Shown here: piece after piece, positions 1 to 9,588 of the stretch
Position numbering within the stretch: position 1 is the first letter of the stretch
Layout: the number at the start of each line of letters is the position of its first letter
Assembly (NCBI GenBank): GCA_029569475.1
Contig: JAKQSZ010000051.1
Location: forward strand, 1-48,527
DNA length: 48,527 bases
Direction of reading: 5' to 3'
Source: Candidatus Eiseniibacteriota bacterium
GTDB taxonomy: Bacteria; Eisenbacteria; RBG-16-71-46; CAIMUX01
The notes under the pieces: generated by a model
What the model saw: the letters and a program-made list of their open reading frames with translations, nothing else
Told to the model about the DNA's origin: nothing
Database searches by the model: none
Position numbers and translations under genes: made by a program

Positions 1-1728
1 GCCGGCGGCGGCCTGCTGGTGGTCTGGGAGGATGAGCGGACCGGCGTCCCCGAGATCTGGTGCCGCCGCCTCGAGGCAGGCGCCTGGTCCCCGGAAGCCT
101 GCCTCTCCAGCGACGATGCCGTCCCCTCGCGCCGGCCGGCCGCGGCCGGGAACGAGGCGGGCGCCTACGTAGTCTGGGAGGACGGCGTAGAAGGCGAGCG
201 AACCCTGCGGGCACGCGCCTACTTCGGCGGCCAGTGGCGTGAAATGGAAACCCCGGTATCGGGGGCCGGCGAGGAGTACGAGCCGGCCGTCAGCTACTCA
301 CGGAGCTTCTGGACGTATGTGCTGACCTGGAGCGACACCCGATTGTCCCGGAGCGTGATCTACGCGCTGGAACGTGATGCGGGCGGCCCCTGGTACGGTT
401 ACGAGTATCGAATCTCCAACCATGCGGAGAACTGCGGGCGTTCCTCCGTCACGGCGCCGAGTTGCTGCGGGAACGCGGAGACGCCGCACTCCTTCGTCGT
501 CTATGAGCGCGAGGGCGCTGTCACGGAGATCTACGGGGTCTGCGCCTGGGAGTTGGCGAGCGATCCTCCGCTGCGCTGTTCTCCCGATGACGGGATCTCC
601 TCGCTGGCCCCCTGCGCGGCGAGCTTCGACTTCGCGTTCCACCAGGGATGCGACGGCTTCGTCGGTCACGCGCCCAAGTACCAGGGGTGCTGGTCGGATG
701 GGATCGAGCCGGGGACCTTCGCCCACTCCCGTTGGGAGGCCGACTTCTGTCCGAGCGCCGTCCAACCGGCGCCGCTGGCCTCCGGACAGCGCCCGGGGGC
801 GCTCCTCGCCGCGTCCCACGGTTCCCCCGACGCGCAGCTGATCGCGCTGTGGGTGGAAGACAGGGATGGGACGCCCACCCTGGTGGCGCGGCGATCCACC
901 GCCCCTGGCTGCTGGTGGCCGGAGGTCGTGCCGCCGGAGGCAGCCCTGCTGTCGCCGGAAGGTACACTGGCGACCGTGGTGGGAGGACGCAACCACTGCG
1001 GCTTCGAACCCATGCCCGGCGTGCAGGTGCGCATGGACTTCAGCGCCTGCCCGACCATCTCGTGGGACGACGAGCAGCCCCATCCGGTGACGGAGAACCT
1101 CGTGACCGACGAAGCGGGCGAGGCGCCCTTCCACCTGCGCGGCGGAGGCTGCGTCCGGGATTGTCTGACGCGGGTCCACTGCCACGGAGTTCCGGTGGCG
1201 GAGTTTCGAGGCGTACGGTCGCCGGATGTGGATGGCGATTGCCTGGTGGGCGAAGCCGACCGGGCGTACTTCGTGTCGATGCTGGGAACCGGCGACTACT
1301 GCGCCGACCTCGACGGCTCCGGGACGGTGGATGATCTCGACCTGCAGATCGTCGATGCGACCTTCGGGGAGCGTTGTTCCCAGATCTCGGGCCTGGCTCT
1401 TCCCCGGGACGCCGTGGCGGGTTCCTTCGGCCTGCGAGCCGCCATCGGCCCCAATCCCTGCAGCGGCCCTGTCCGCATCGCGTTGGTCCCTGCTGGCGCC
1501 ACCTTGACAGGGCTGGCGGGGGCGCGGCGCGGGCAAGGCGGCGCACTCGTGATCACCGATGTGTCCGGCCGGTGTGTGCGTTCCTTCGCGCTGCCCGAAG
1601 CGGGGCCGATCGAGGTCCTCTGGGACACACGCGACGCGCGCTCCCGTCCGGTGCCCGCCGGCGTGTACCGGCTCGCGCTCGAAGCGGGCGGGATGGCGCC
1701 GCTGGGGGGACTCGTCGTTCTGCGATAG
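1..1728 (+). CDS. Secreted protein with dockerin-like EF-hand pair and FlgD/T9SS-like C-terminal domain (5' partial)
   Basis: The reading frame is open to the first base of the window, so the true start lies upstream. A GTG at 19 is in frame but has no visible reason to be the start. The visible 575 codons begin with repeats of the type VVWEDxRxGxxEIW, seen in BNR/sialidase-like beta-propeller proteins of secreted FCB-group proteins. Around residues 405-450 are two EF-hand/dockerin-like calcium loops (DVDGDCLVGEAD and DLDGSGTVDDLD). The last ~95 residues form a FlgD-like Ig fold / type A sorting module: a GPNP turn, DVSGRCVRSF, WDTRDARSRPVPAGVYRL and a hydrophobic end. This suggests export across the outer membrane by a T9SS-like route, which is inference. 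Cargo function is unknown. Confidence 0.75.
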   Translation, partial: AGGGLLVVWEDERTGVPEIWCRRLEAGAWSPEACLSSDDAVPSRRPAAAGNEAGAYVVWEDGVEGERTLRARAYFGGQWREMETPVSGAGEEYEPAVSYSRSFWTYVLTWSDTRLSRSVIYALERDAGGPWYGYEYRISNHAENCGRSSVTAPSCCGNAETPHSFVVYEREGAVTEIYGVCAWELASDPPLRCSPDDGISSLAPCAASFDFAFHQGCDGFVGHAPKYQGCWSDGIEPGTFAHSRWEADFCPSAVQPAPLASGQRPGALLAASHGSPDAQLIALWVEDRDGTPTLVARRSTAPGCWWPEVVPPEAALLSPEGTLATVVGGRNHCGFEPMPGVQVRMDFSACPTISWDDEQPHPVTENLVTDEAGEAPFHLRGGGCVRDCLTRVHCHGVPVAEFRGVRSPDVDGDCLVGEADRAYFVSMLGTGDYCADLDGSGTVDDLDLQIVDATFGERCSQISGLALPRDAVAGSFGLRAAIGPNPCSGPVRIALVPAGATLTGLAGARRGQGGALVITDVSGRCVRSFALPEAGPIEVLWDTRDARSRPVPAGVYRLALEAGGMAPLGGLVVLR

Positions 1729-1774
1729 GGGGCATGCGCCTGTCCCGCGGGAAGCGGCGGGAGGGCCGGCGTCT

Positions 1775-2689
1775 TCAAGCTCCTTCGGCTTCGGACTCCC
1801 TGCGCGATCGCAGCAGGATCCGGCGGAACGCGTCCGCCGCCCGCGACAGCGGCGCGCCGCGGCGCAGGACCAGGCCGGAAGCCCGCTCGAGATCGAAGCC
1901 GCGCACCTTGAGCATGGCCATACGGCCGTCCCGTACCTCGCGGCGGACGGAGCACCAGGGCAGGACGGAGAGACCGAGCCTCGCCTGGACCAGCTTCTTG
2001 ATGGCTTCCGGGCTTCCCGTCTCCATCTCCACCCGCAGCCGCACCCGGTGGGAGGCGAAGAAGGACTCGACAAGCTGCCGGGTCACCGACTCCGGCTTGT
2101 GCAGGATCCAGACCTCTTCCCCCAGGACGGCGGGATCGAGCGAGCGTCCCCGGCTCCGCGTTCGGGCGAGCCGGTGGTCAGGGGGCGCCAGGACGACCAG
2201 CGGATCGCGCACCAGTTCCACCGTGTCGAGCCGAGCCTCGGGCACCGGGAACGTGGCCACCGCCAGCTCCACCTGTCCTCCTTCGAGCATCTTGAGCAGC
2301 GGGGCCGTCCCCTCGACGTGGATGGCCAGCTCGCACTGCGGGTGCGCTCGGCGGAAGCGGCGGAGCGGCACCGGCAGGTGATAGATCGCCACCAGGTCGG
2401 TCGCCCCCACCGAGAGGCGGCCGGCCAGCGTGGCGTGTCCGCTCATGTCCTGCTCCAGGCGGCGCACCTGTTCGAGGATCTCGAGCGCGCGCTGGTAGAG
2501 AAGCTCTCCGGCGGCCGTCGGGGTCACTCCCGCACCGGACCGGCGCAGAAGCGGCTCCCCCACCTCGGCCTCGAGCCTGCGCAGACGGGTCGAGATGGCC
2601 GGCTGGGTCAGGAAGAGCTTGCGCGCCGCCGCGGTGAGGCTTCCCTCGCGCACCGCCTCGACCAGGGTCTCCAGGTCAGAGAGACGCAT
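1775..2689 (-). CDS. LysR-family transcriptional regulator
   Basis: This 304-residue protein has the standard LysR length. Residues 1-60 form the winged helix-turn-helix (DLETLVEAVREGSLTAAARK, then LTQPAISTRLRRLEAEVG). The remainder is the periplasmic-binding-like effector domain with the usual LSVGATDL start near residue 90. LysR proteins bind promoter DNA as tetramers and respond to a small co-inducer. The gene faces the secreted-protein gene at 3052 across a 362-bp gap but has no obvious metabolic target beside it, so its regulon cannot be deduced. It converges on the secreted-protein gene that ends at 1728. Family assignment is sound; the effector is unknown. Confidence 0.9.
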   Translation of the reverse strand: MRLSDLETLVEAVREGSLTAAARKLFLTQPAISTRLRRLEAEVGEPLLRRSGAGVTPTAAGELLYQRALEILEQVRRLEQDMSGHATLAGRLSVGATDLVAIYHLPVPLRRFRRAHPQCELAIHVEGTAPLLKMLEGGQVELAVATFPVPEARLDTVELVRDPLVVLAPPDHRLARTRSRGRSLDPAVLGEEVWILHKPESVTRQLVESFFASHRVRLRVEMETGSPEAIKKLVQARLGLSVLPWCSVRREVRDGRMAMLKVRGFDLERASGLVLRRGAPLSRAADAFRRILLRSRRESEAEGA

Positions 2690-3051
2690 GAAGGCAGACC
2701 GTCATGATCAGGGTGTCCGGCATGGCGTCATCGTACTCGCCGGATGCCTCACGGCAACGCCTTCCTCCGCCCGCCAACCGGCGTCCGTTGACTCACGTGG
2801 ATCGCAGCCTCAGGCGCGCCGCGGGGTGATCACCGCCTCGCCCGGTGCTATAATCGCCTCGGCCATGATCCCAGGTGGTCCGTGAACGGGTTTCGAAGGG
2901 GGGCGCGCTGTGCCCGCCCAGCCCCGGAGAGTCGCCCGAGAACCGTGGGCCGTCGGGAGCCGGTCCCCGAACATCCGCCTGATGCCGGACGTTCGGGTCG
3001 TCCCGCCCATCTCCGGAAAAGCCGAGACCGCGTGCGAGAGGAGGTTCTCCC
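2690..3051. other. Divergent intergenic region between LysR gene and secreted-protein gene
   Basis: These 362 bp separate two divergent genes. I see no convincing coding sequence. The only clear signal is a perfect extended -10 element on the plus strand (annotated separately). A TTGACT hexamer at 2788-2793 is too far from it (55 bp) to act as its -35. If that -10 is used, the mRNA would have a leader of about 190 nt before the start at 3052. No strong LysR-type T-N11-A operator stood out by eye. Confidence 0.5.
2846..2854 (+). promoter_or_regulatory. Extended -10 promoter element TGCTATAAT
   Basis: The sequence TGC-TATAAT matches the sigma-70 extended -10 consensus completely, in otherwise GC-rich DNA. 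No good -35 hexamer sits 16-18 bp upstream, which is tolerated by extended -10 promoters. It would transcribe the secreted-protein gene at 3052. The same nonamer pattern recurs upstream of ino1, the radical SAM gene and the pilin operon. Confidence 0.5.
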
Positions 3052-4701
3052 ATGGTTCGCTTGCGTCTCCCTTCCCAGGCCGTGATCGTGCTGGTCCTCA
3101 TCGCTCTCCATTGGCTGGCCGTCACGCCTGCCGCCGCCTCGGAAGCCGCTCGCAACGACGTCAACTGGTCGGGCGAGACCGAGGACCGGGTGATCAGCTT
3201 CGACGACAACGAGTACGCCCGCTTCATCCAGCTCTGGTCGATGGTCGATGAGGTCTACGCGCTCTGGGCCGAGGACTCGCCGAGCGTCCGGGAGATCCTC
3301 TTCGGCTACTCCGGCGACAATGGACAGACCTGGACCTGCGAGGGCTCCGATCGCGTCATCAGCTTTCCCGACGGTCACGCGGTCTGGGACAAGCCGTCCT
3401 TCACCATCGGCGACGGAACGCTGCTCGCGGCCTGGAGCGAGGACGTCACCGACACCCGCGAGATCCACTTCGGCATCTCCACCGATCGCGGACAGACCTG
3501 GTCCTGCGAGGCCGCGGACCACATCCTGAGCGATCCTGCCTCGGTCGTCGATGCTTCTCCCCCGTCGGCTGCCATCGACGACCACGGGGTCTTCCACGTC
3601 GTCTGGGCCCAGAACTCCACGGGCACTTCCGAGGTGCACTACGCGCGTTCCGCCGATCGAGGCCAGAGCTGGAACGGCGGCACCGGCGACCGGATCATCA
3701 GCTTCGCGGACAATGGCAACGCCATCGCGCCGGAGATCGTGGTCCACGATCGCGATCTGCTCGTCGTCGTCTGGCGCGAGACCGGCGAGGAGGGTCTGCC
3801 CGTGGTCCATGGCGGGCGTTCGACCGACGGCGGCCTCACCTGGTCCAGCGAGACCGCCGACCTGGAGATCTCGCCGCCGGCCAGTCTGATGACCAACCTG
3901 GCCGTGGATGCCAGCACGTGGGGCACTGACGTCCACGTGGTCTACACCGCCAGCTATGACACCGAGAGCCCCTACCACTACGAGGTCTACGGCACGTCAT
4001 CCTTCGACGGCCTCTCCTGGTCGGGCCAGAACGGGCTGACGCCGGTCTCCTTCGATGAGGACCACTCGCGCAGCGCCTCGAATCCGGATGTCTTCGTGGG
4101 CAGTTGCGGCGTGGTCATCGCCGCCTGGGACGAGGCCGAGGATGCGGCCGGCACCAACGAGATCCACTACTCCGTCTGGAACGGCGGAACCTGGGACGGC
4201 GCGGCCTCCGACCAGATCCTCAGCTTCCCGGATGGCGAGGACGGTTACCGCCCCTCCATTGCCGGAGAACGGCACGCCATCAGCCTGCGCGGCCTCTCCG
4301 ACGTGCACGTGGCCTGGACGGAGTTTGCCGGCGGCTCCAACGACAACTACGAAGTCCACTACTCGATCACCCCGGATCTCTGCTCGGCCGGCGCCACGCC
4401 GGAAGCTTCGGACCTGCCGAGGTCTCCCCTGACGCTGTCCGTGCGGCCCAATCCGGCGGCGACGGACGTGCAGTTCGGCCTGCGGACCCGCGGCCCCGCG
4501 CGGATCGACATCTTCGATGCCTCCGGCCGCCTGGTGCGGACGCTCGCCGGCTCTGGTGGCGTTCCCGCGGGACCCGGCGGAGAGGTCGATCACCTGCTCT
4601 CCTGGAATCGTCGCGACCAGCGGGGACGGTTGGTTGCCCCCGGGGTGTACCTCGCGCGCAGTCCGCACAGCGGCCTCCGCCGCACCGTCGTGCTGTACTA
4701 G
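3052..4701 (+). CDS. Secreted BNR/Asp-box repeat protein with FlgD/T9SS-like sorting domain
   Basis: The ATG at 3052 follows an AGGAGG-type ribosome site (GAGAGGAGG, 3037-3045). The 549-residue product begins with a signal peptide: MVRLRLPSQ, a hydrophobic core VIVLVLIALHWLAV, then an APAASEA-like cleavage zone. Residues ~35-440 contain repeated units around SxDxGxTW (SGDNGQTW, STDRGQTW, SADRGQSW, STDGGLTW), the Asp-box signature of sialidase-like beta-propellers. Each unit is followed by D-x-I-x-S-F/D blocks. The C-terminal ~95 residues are a sorting module with RPNP, DASGRLVRTL, WNRRDQRGRLVAPGVYLA and a final TVVLY. It resembles the protein at the left window edge. No catalytic residues are evident, so it is probably a structural or binding surface protein. 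Confidence 0.8.
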   Translation: MVRLRLPSQAVIVLVLIALHWLAVTPAAASEAARNDVNWSGETEDRVISFDDNEYARFIQLWSMVDEVYALWAEDSPSVREILFGYSGDNGQTWTCEGSDRVISFPDGHAVWDKPSFTIGDGTLLAAWSEDVTDTREIHFGISTDRGQTWSCEAADHILSDPASVVDASPPSAAIDDHGVFHVVWAQNSTGTSEVHYARSADRGQSWNGGTGDRIISFADNGNAIAPEIVVHDRDLLVVVWRETGEEGLPVVHGGRSTDGGLTWSSETADLEISPPASLMTNLAVDASTWGTDVHVVYTASYDTESPYHYEVYGTSSFDGLSWSGQNGLTPVSFDEDHSRSASNPDVFVGSCGVVIAAWDEAEDAAGTNEIHYSVWNGGTWDGAASDQILSFPDGEDGYRPSIAGERHAISLRGLSDVHVAWTEFAGGSNDNYEVHYSITPDLCSAGATPEASDLPRSPLTLSVRPNPAATDVQFGLRTRGPARIDIFDASGRLVRTLAGSGGVPAGPGGEVDHLLSWNRRDQRGRLVAPGVYLARSPHSGLRRTVVLY

Positions 4702-4900
4702 CCGCGCGCCGGCGCCGCGGGCGGTGACCCGGGGGACGGAACGGCTCGCCCGGCCGCTGGAGATCGAGAGCCCGGCGTTTCCACGGGCACCGGTTCCTGG
4801 CACGCTGCCGTTCCCAGTTGTTGCGCCGTGTCTATGGCGACCTCCGGCGCCGCAAGATACCGGGAGGGCGAACACGCCCCATAAACGGCCTTGATGTGTA

Positions 4901-4920
4901 TCCATGATACTATTCATGGA
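4901..4920. promoter_or_regulatory. Perfect 7+6+7 palindrome overlapping an extended -10 (TGATACTAT)
   Basis: TCCATGA at 4901-4907 and its exact complement TCATGGA at 4914-4920 flank a TACTAT core at 4908-4913. TG at 4905-4906 plus TACTAT reads as an extended -10 element. A repressor bound to the palindrome would block RNA polymerase directly, so this looks like an operator/promoter for ino1. The binding protein is unknown. A TTGATG hexamer at 4891 is only 11 bp from the -10, too close to be a normal -35. Confidence 0.5.
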
Positions 4921-5051
4921 GGTGATGGCCGGGCAGCCGGTAGAGTGTGTGAACAAGGCGCGCGGCGATGCCGGAGCCGGACCGAAGCCCTGACACGAGG
5001 CGGTTCGTCCGCACATCACGGTTCGTCGGCGTCACGCGTCTGGATCGGGAA

Positions 5052-5069
5052 GGGCGGCCGAGGCCGCCC
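5052..5069 (+). other. Leader hairpin upstream of the ino1 ribosome site
   Basis: GGGCGGCC at 5052-5059 and GGCCGCCC at 5062-5069 form an 8-bp GC-only inverted repeat, ending 13 nt before the Shine-Dalgarno sequence at 5083-5090. In the mRNA it would be a very stable stem. It could protect the 5' end or tune translation; no riboswitch fold is recognised. Confidence 0.4.
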
Positions 5070-5094
5070 CCGGGCGACTTCCAGGGAGGAAACG

Positions 5095-6408
<1,314 letters not shown>

Positions 6409-6426
6409 GCGGGTCCGAACGCCGTG

Positions 6427-6460
6427 GCGTGGACCGGTCGTCGACGCGGCCGGTCCACGC
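6427..6460 (+). terminator. Perfect 11-bp hairpin after ino1
   Basis: GCGTGGACCGG at 6427-6437 pairs exactly with CCGGTCCACGC at 6450-6460 around a 12-nt loop, beginning 19 nt after the ino1 stop codon. The following sequence is pyrimidine-rich (TCCTTCCTTC) rather than a true U run. It is probably a transcription terminator or 3'-end stabiliser, and could also serve the convergent AAA+ gene. Confidence 0.55.
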
Positions 6461-6596
6461 AGCCGTCCTTCCTTCAAGACGTCCGGCCCGTAGGGTCCGG
6501 CGGCCCGGAGCGAGGCCCGGGGCGAGGCCCGGCGGTGAAGGCCGGCGACCGCACGGGTCGGACGCCGCGACGCCGCCGCGACGTCACCGCCTGCAG

Positions 6597-7733
6597 CTAT
6601 CCAAGCAGAGCAAGCACAAGCGCCCCGCCCGCCAGGAGGAGCGCGGCGATCCCAAGCGCGATCCCCCACCGCGTTCGGATCCGCAGATCTCGCCGCATCG
6701 TCCGCGACCGGGCCGAGGCCTCGGAGGCGACCGACCGGATCTCGCCGAGCAGGCTCGGCTCCAACCGATCGACGGTGCCGGCCAGAGCGGCCACGTCCGC
6801 GGCCACCGCCTCCGTGCGAAGATCGAGCCGGGCCACGTCCTCCCGCAACTCCTGCAACGCCGCTTCCGCGCCGCGGGGCCCCTGGTCGAAGAGGTTCTGT
6901 TCCATGACCCGGCGCGAGGCGATCACCTGCTCCGCCGCCGCCGCAAAGTCGGCCTGGCGGATCCGCTTCTCCTGGTCATCGCCCGGGCGCGCCGCCGCCA
7001 TCTGGGCCGCCTTGAGGACCGCGTTCTTGATGTCCCCGCCCGAGAGATCGAACCGCCGCGCCAGTTCCACGAAGTCCACGTCGGCGTCCAGCGGGGTGCG
7101 CGGATGAAGCTGGGCCGGCCAGATCCGGCCGCGTTCCTCCGGGCCCGGCAGCTCGAAGAGGATGTGGGTGCGGATGCGCCGCTCGAAGGCCGGATCGAAG
7201 TTGGACGCGAGGTTGGTGGCGAAGATCACGATCCCGTCGAAGGACTCGAGCTCGGAGAGGAGGATATTGATCGACTGGTTGGCGTCGCGCTCGTAACCAT
7301 GATCCATGCGGGTGAAACGCCGGCCGGCCACGGAGTCGGCCTCATCGAAGAAGAGGACGGCGTTCTGCCGGCTCGCTTCGCGGAAGAGAGCGACCAGGTT
7401 CTTCGAGGTCTCCCCGGCCCACATGCTTTCGACCTCGTTGTACCTGACCTTGTAGAGGCGGCGGCCGACGGCGTCGGCGATCGCCTCGGCGCAGATCGTC
7501 TTGCCGGTCCCGGGGGGCCCGGCGAAGTTGAAGGCCAGCCCCACCCCCTCCTCGTGGCGCTCCCCCAGGCCCCAGTCCCGGTAGATGAGATGGTGCTTGC
7601 GGATCTGCATCAGGGCCTGCTCCAACGCCTCGCGGGTCGACGCCGGCAGGATCACATCCGCCAGCGTCCAGCGCGGGACAGAGGCCTCGAGCAGATTGCG
7701 GCGATTCCAGACGTTGAGCAGTTCCCTGAACAT
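6597..7733 (-). CDS. AAA+ ATPase with C-terminal membrane anchor
   Basis: The start is set at ATG 7733, which has GGAG just upstream; the frame runs to 7790 without family-like sequence. The 378-residue product has a single AAA+ module: Walker A GPPGTGKT (72-79), Walker B VLFFDEAD (126-133), sensor-1 N174 in IFATN, and an arginine-finger pair in FERRIRTH (185-186). These resemble the FtsH/Bcs1/proteasome-type classic AAA clade. Residues ~275-345 look helical and heptad-like, and the last ~25 (GIALGIAALLLAGGALVLALLG) form one transmembrane helix with almost nothing after it. It would therefore be tail-anchored with the ATPase in the cytoplasm. There is no protease domain. The substrate is unknown; it stands alone, convergent with ino1. 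Confidence 0.82.
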   Translation of the reverse strand: MFRELLNVWNRRNLLEASVPRWTLADVILPASTREALEQALMQIRKHHLIYRDWGLGERHEEGVGLAFNFAGPPGTGKTICAEAIADAVGRRLYKVRYNEVESMWAGETSKNLVALFREASRQNAVLFFDEADSVAGRRFTRMDHGYERDANQSINILLSELESFDGIVIFATNLASNFDPAFERRIRTHILFELPGPEERGRIWPAQLHPRTPLDADVDFVELARRFDLSGGDIKNAVLKAAQMAAARPGDDQEKRIRQADFAAAAEQVIASRRVMEQNLFDQGPRGAEAALQELREDVARLDLRTEAVAADVAALAGTVDRLEPSLLGEIRSVASEASARSRTMRRDLRIRTRWGIALGIAALLLAGGALVLALLG

Positions 7734-8249
7734 GGAGTCTCCGCGTTTTCGTCCTGGGGGGTGCGCGCGAGTTCCCACGGACCGTCGCACCCCGATCGTG
7801 CTGTCTGGGCCGGCGGTTTCTCCTCCGAAGTATGGCCACCCTTGACCCGGTCTCGAAGCGGAATCCGCGGGGCGCGCCCGCCCGAGCTGCCTGCGGATGA
7901 AGCCTCGTCCTCCTGCGCCGCTCTACCGGCCGCTGCGCGCGCGCGCTTCGGAAACGTTGTCCTTGCGTCGATATCTGCAGGGAAGCGCAGAGGGCAATTG
8001 CCGGGGGCGAAAGGACAGCCCGCAAGGAGAATGAAGCCCGGCTGCGGGTCACGGCGGCGGCCAAGGCATCGGTCGCGGGCACCCGGAACCCGCGCGGGCC
8101 ACGACGGGGCGGCCGCCGGTGCCCGTTCCCGCCGGCGGGATGCTACAATGCCAGCGGCCGGCCAGCCAAGGCGTTGCGACCCGATCCACGCTCGCGCTGA
8201 ACAACAGCAGCAACAACGGCAGACTTCACAGAAACGGAGACCACCGCGG
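7734..8249. other. Divergent intergenic region between AAA+ ATPase and radical SAM genes
   Basis: This 516-bp region separates two divergent starts. I see no supported gene. An in-frame ATG at 8031 with an AAGGAGA site could extend the radical SAM protein by 73 residues. The encoded sequence is Arg/Gly-rich with a poly-Gln run, unlike a folded domain, and the better promoter lies downstream of it. The extended -10 at 8141-8149 is the only clear regulatory signal. The leader after it contains a CAA/CAG-rich stretch (about 8200-8220). Confidence 0.5.
8141..8149 (+). promoter_or_regulatory. Extended -10 promoter element TGCTACAAT
   Basis: TGC-TACAAT differs from the perfect extended -10 at one position. 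It would give a leader of roughly 95 nt before the radical SAM start at 8250. It lies downstream of the alternative start at 8031, which argues for the shorter protein. There is no good -35 hexamer. Confidence 0.45.
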
Positions 8250-9509
8250 ATGGAAACCGACGTCCGGCGCAACCCGGGGCTTTTGAAGCTCGACCTCTAC
8301 TGCAAGGGCATTCGCCTCGACGACTCGTGCCTGATCGAGGAGGACGGCGGCCGCAAGATCATGCGCACCCGCGCCGGGCTGGGCTCGGGTCTTGAGGCCG
8401 TCCTGCCGGGCGAGCTGTGGACCAACATCCCGGTGGCCGAGGCGTTCGCGAAGAGCTCCCCCTACCTGCTCTTCCGCGAGGGGCACGATTACGTCATCCG
8501 CCGCGACGACAAGAGCCGCGAGTTGATCTCCCCCATCCGCCTCTCGCCCCGGCCGGCCTGGTACGACCGCAACACCTCGACCGGAAAGTGCATGACCAAG
8601 ATCGGCTCCCTTCAGGGAACCTACCTCGCGATCTACCAGTCGAAGGTCTGCGAGTACTGGACCGAGAAGGTCAAGTCGAACTGCAAGTTCTGCTCGGTCG
8701 GCTTGAACCTCGGGGTGGACGACGCCGACGAGAAGTCGGTGCGCGAGGTGATGGAAGTGGTCTGGGCGGCCATCGACGAGTCGGGCATCACCTACGTGGA
8801 CTTCAATACCGGCCACATGACCGGCCACCGGTTCCTCGACACCCTCGAGCCGTACATCAAGGAGATCAAGAAACAGACCGGGCTCCTGATCGGGATCCAG
8901 ACCCCGCCGCACCCGGACCTCCAGCGCTATGACGCGCTGCGCAAGATGGGGGTCAACCGCGTCTCCTTCTGCTTCGAGATCTTCGACGAGCAGCGCTTCA
9001 TCGAAGTCTGTCCGGGAAAGAACCGCGAGTACGGCTTGAAGCGCTATCTCGACGCCGTGGACTACTGCGCTCGCCTGGGAGATGAAGGCGGCGCCTTCGA
9101 TCCGTGGGTGAGCAACGGCGAGATCGTGGCCGGCCTGGAGGCGCCCGAGTCCAGCATGGCGGCCATCGACTGGATTACCAGCCGAGGGGCCATCCCGACC
9201 GTCTGCATCTTCCGCCCACTGCGGGGGACCGACTACGAGGACGTGCCGCCTCCGAAAACCGAGGAGATGATCCCGGTCTTCCGGCGCTTCTACGAAGCCT
9301 GCATGGACAACAATCTCCCCATCGGCGTGGCGCCCAACATCCACGTCAGCCTCGTGCTGCTGCCCGAGGAGTGCCGCTACTTCGTCGATAGCCCCGGCAA
9401 GTACGCCCTGAAGGAGATGAAGCTCAAGGCCATGTCCGCGGTCTTCAGCAACCAGTTCCGGCGGCGGATGAAGAAGATCCAGGCGGAGCACCGGCCGGTC
9501 ATGGCTTGA
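8250..9509 (+). CDS. Atypical radical SAM protein with CX10CX2C cluster motif
   Basis: The start ATG 8250 has CGGAGA 9 nt upstream and gives 419 residues. The only plausible [4Fe-4S] ligand set is C134, C145 and C148 in KVCEYWTEKVKSNCKFCS, a CX10CX2C spacing instead of the usual CX3CX2C. Downstream elements fit a radical SAM TIM barrel. VDFNTGHMTG (near residue 190) is in the strand-2 region; IGIQTPPHPDLQRYDALRKMGVNRVSFCFEIFDE resembles the GxxR/sxE SAM-binding region of B12-free enzymes; then comes EIVAGLEAPESS. The C-terminus has no obvious auxiliary cluster (few cysteines). Such proteins cleave SAM to a 5'-deoxyadenosyl radical. The substrate is unknown. It is a single gene, divergent from the AAA+ gene. 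The first 16 residues have a further CX9C pair whose role is unclear. Confidence 0.72.
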   Translation: METDVRRNPGLLKLDLYCKGIRLDDSCLIEEDGGRKIMRTRAGLGSGLEAVLPGELWTNIPVAEAFAKSSPYLLFREGHDYVIRRDDKSRELISPIRLSPRPAWYDRNTSTGKCMTKIGSLQGTYLAIYQSKVCEYWTEKVKSNCKFCSVGLNLGVDDADEKSVREVMEVVWAAIDESGITYVDFNTGHMTGHRFLDTLEPYIKEIKKQTGLLIGIQTPPHPDLQRYDALRKMGVNRVSFCFEIFDEQRFIEVCPGKNREYGLKRYLDAVDYCARLGDEGGAFDPWVSNGEIVAGLEAPESSMAAIDWITSRGAIPTVCIFRPLRGTDYEDVPPPKTEEMIPVFRRFYEACMDNNLPIGVAPNIHVSLVLLPEECRYFVDSPGKYALKEMKLKAMSAVFSNQFRRRMKKIQAEHRPVMA

Positions 9510-9518
9510 TTGCGGCCC

Positions 9519-9544
9519 CGCGTCCTCCGGCTGCGACGGACGCG
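9519..9544 (+). terminator. Hairpin after the radical SAM gene
   Basis: CGCGTCC at 9519-9525 pairs with GGACGCG at 9538-9544 around a 12-nt loop, 10 nt after the stop codon, in the short gap between convergent genes. A second possible stem (CACCTGAC 9555-9562 with GTCAGGTG 9588-9595) follows. Neither has a U tract. Confidence 0.3.
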
Positions 9545-9588
9545 CGGATGTCTGCACCTGACGACATTCGTCTGCGGAGTGATGACGG

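Larger units (their letters stand above)
4702..5094 (+). other. Upstream region of ino1 with palindrome and leader hairpin
   Basis: This is a 393-bp stretch between the secreted-protein stop and the chosen ino1 start. The first ~190 bp show nothing clear. It then holds an AT-richer promoter area with a 20-bp palindrome (4901-4920) and a GC-rich hairpin in the putative leader (5052-5069), followed by the ribosome site. The frame is open upstream to 4891, but the residues encoded there look like non-coding sequence and do not resemble the family. Confidence 0.55.

Noticed and set aside
2788..2854. TTGACT (2788-2793) and TATAAT (2849-2854) as one promoter
   Set aside because: The spacing of 55 bp is far from 16-18 bp; the TATAAT is better explained as an extended -10.
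8031..8249. Alternative upstream start for the radical SAM protein (ATG 8031 with AAGGAGA)
   Set aside because: The added residues are Arg-rich with a Gln run and lie partly upstream of the best promoter; the start at 8250 has its own ribosome site.
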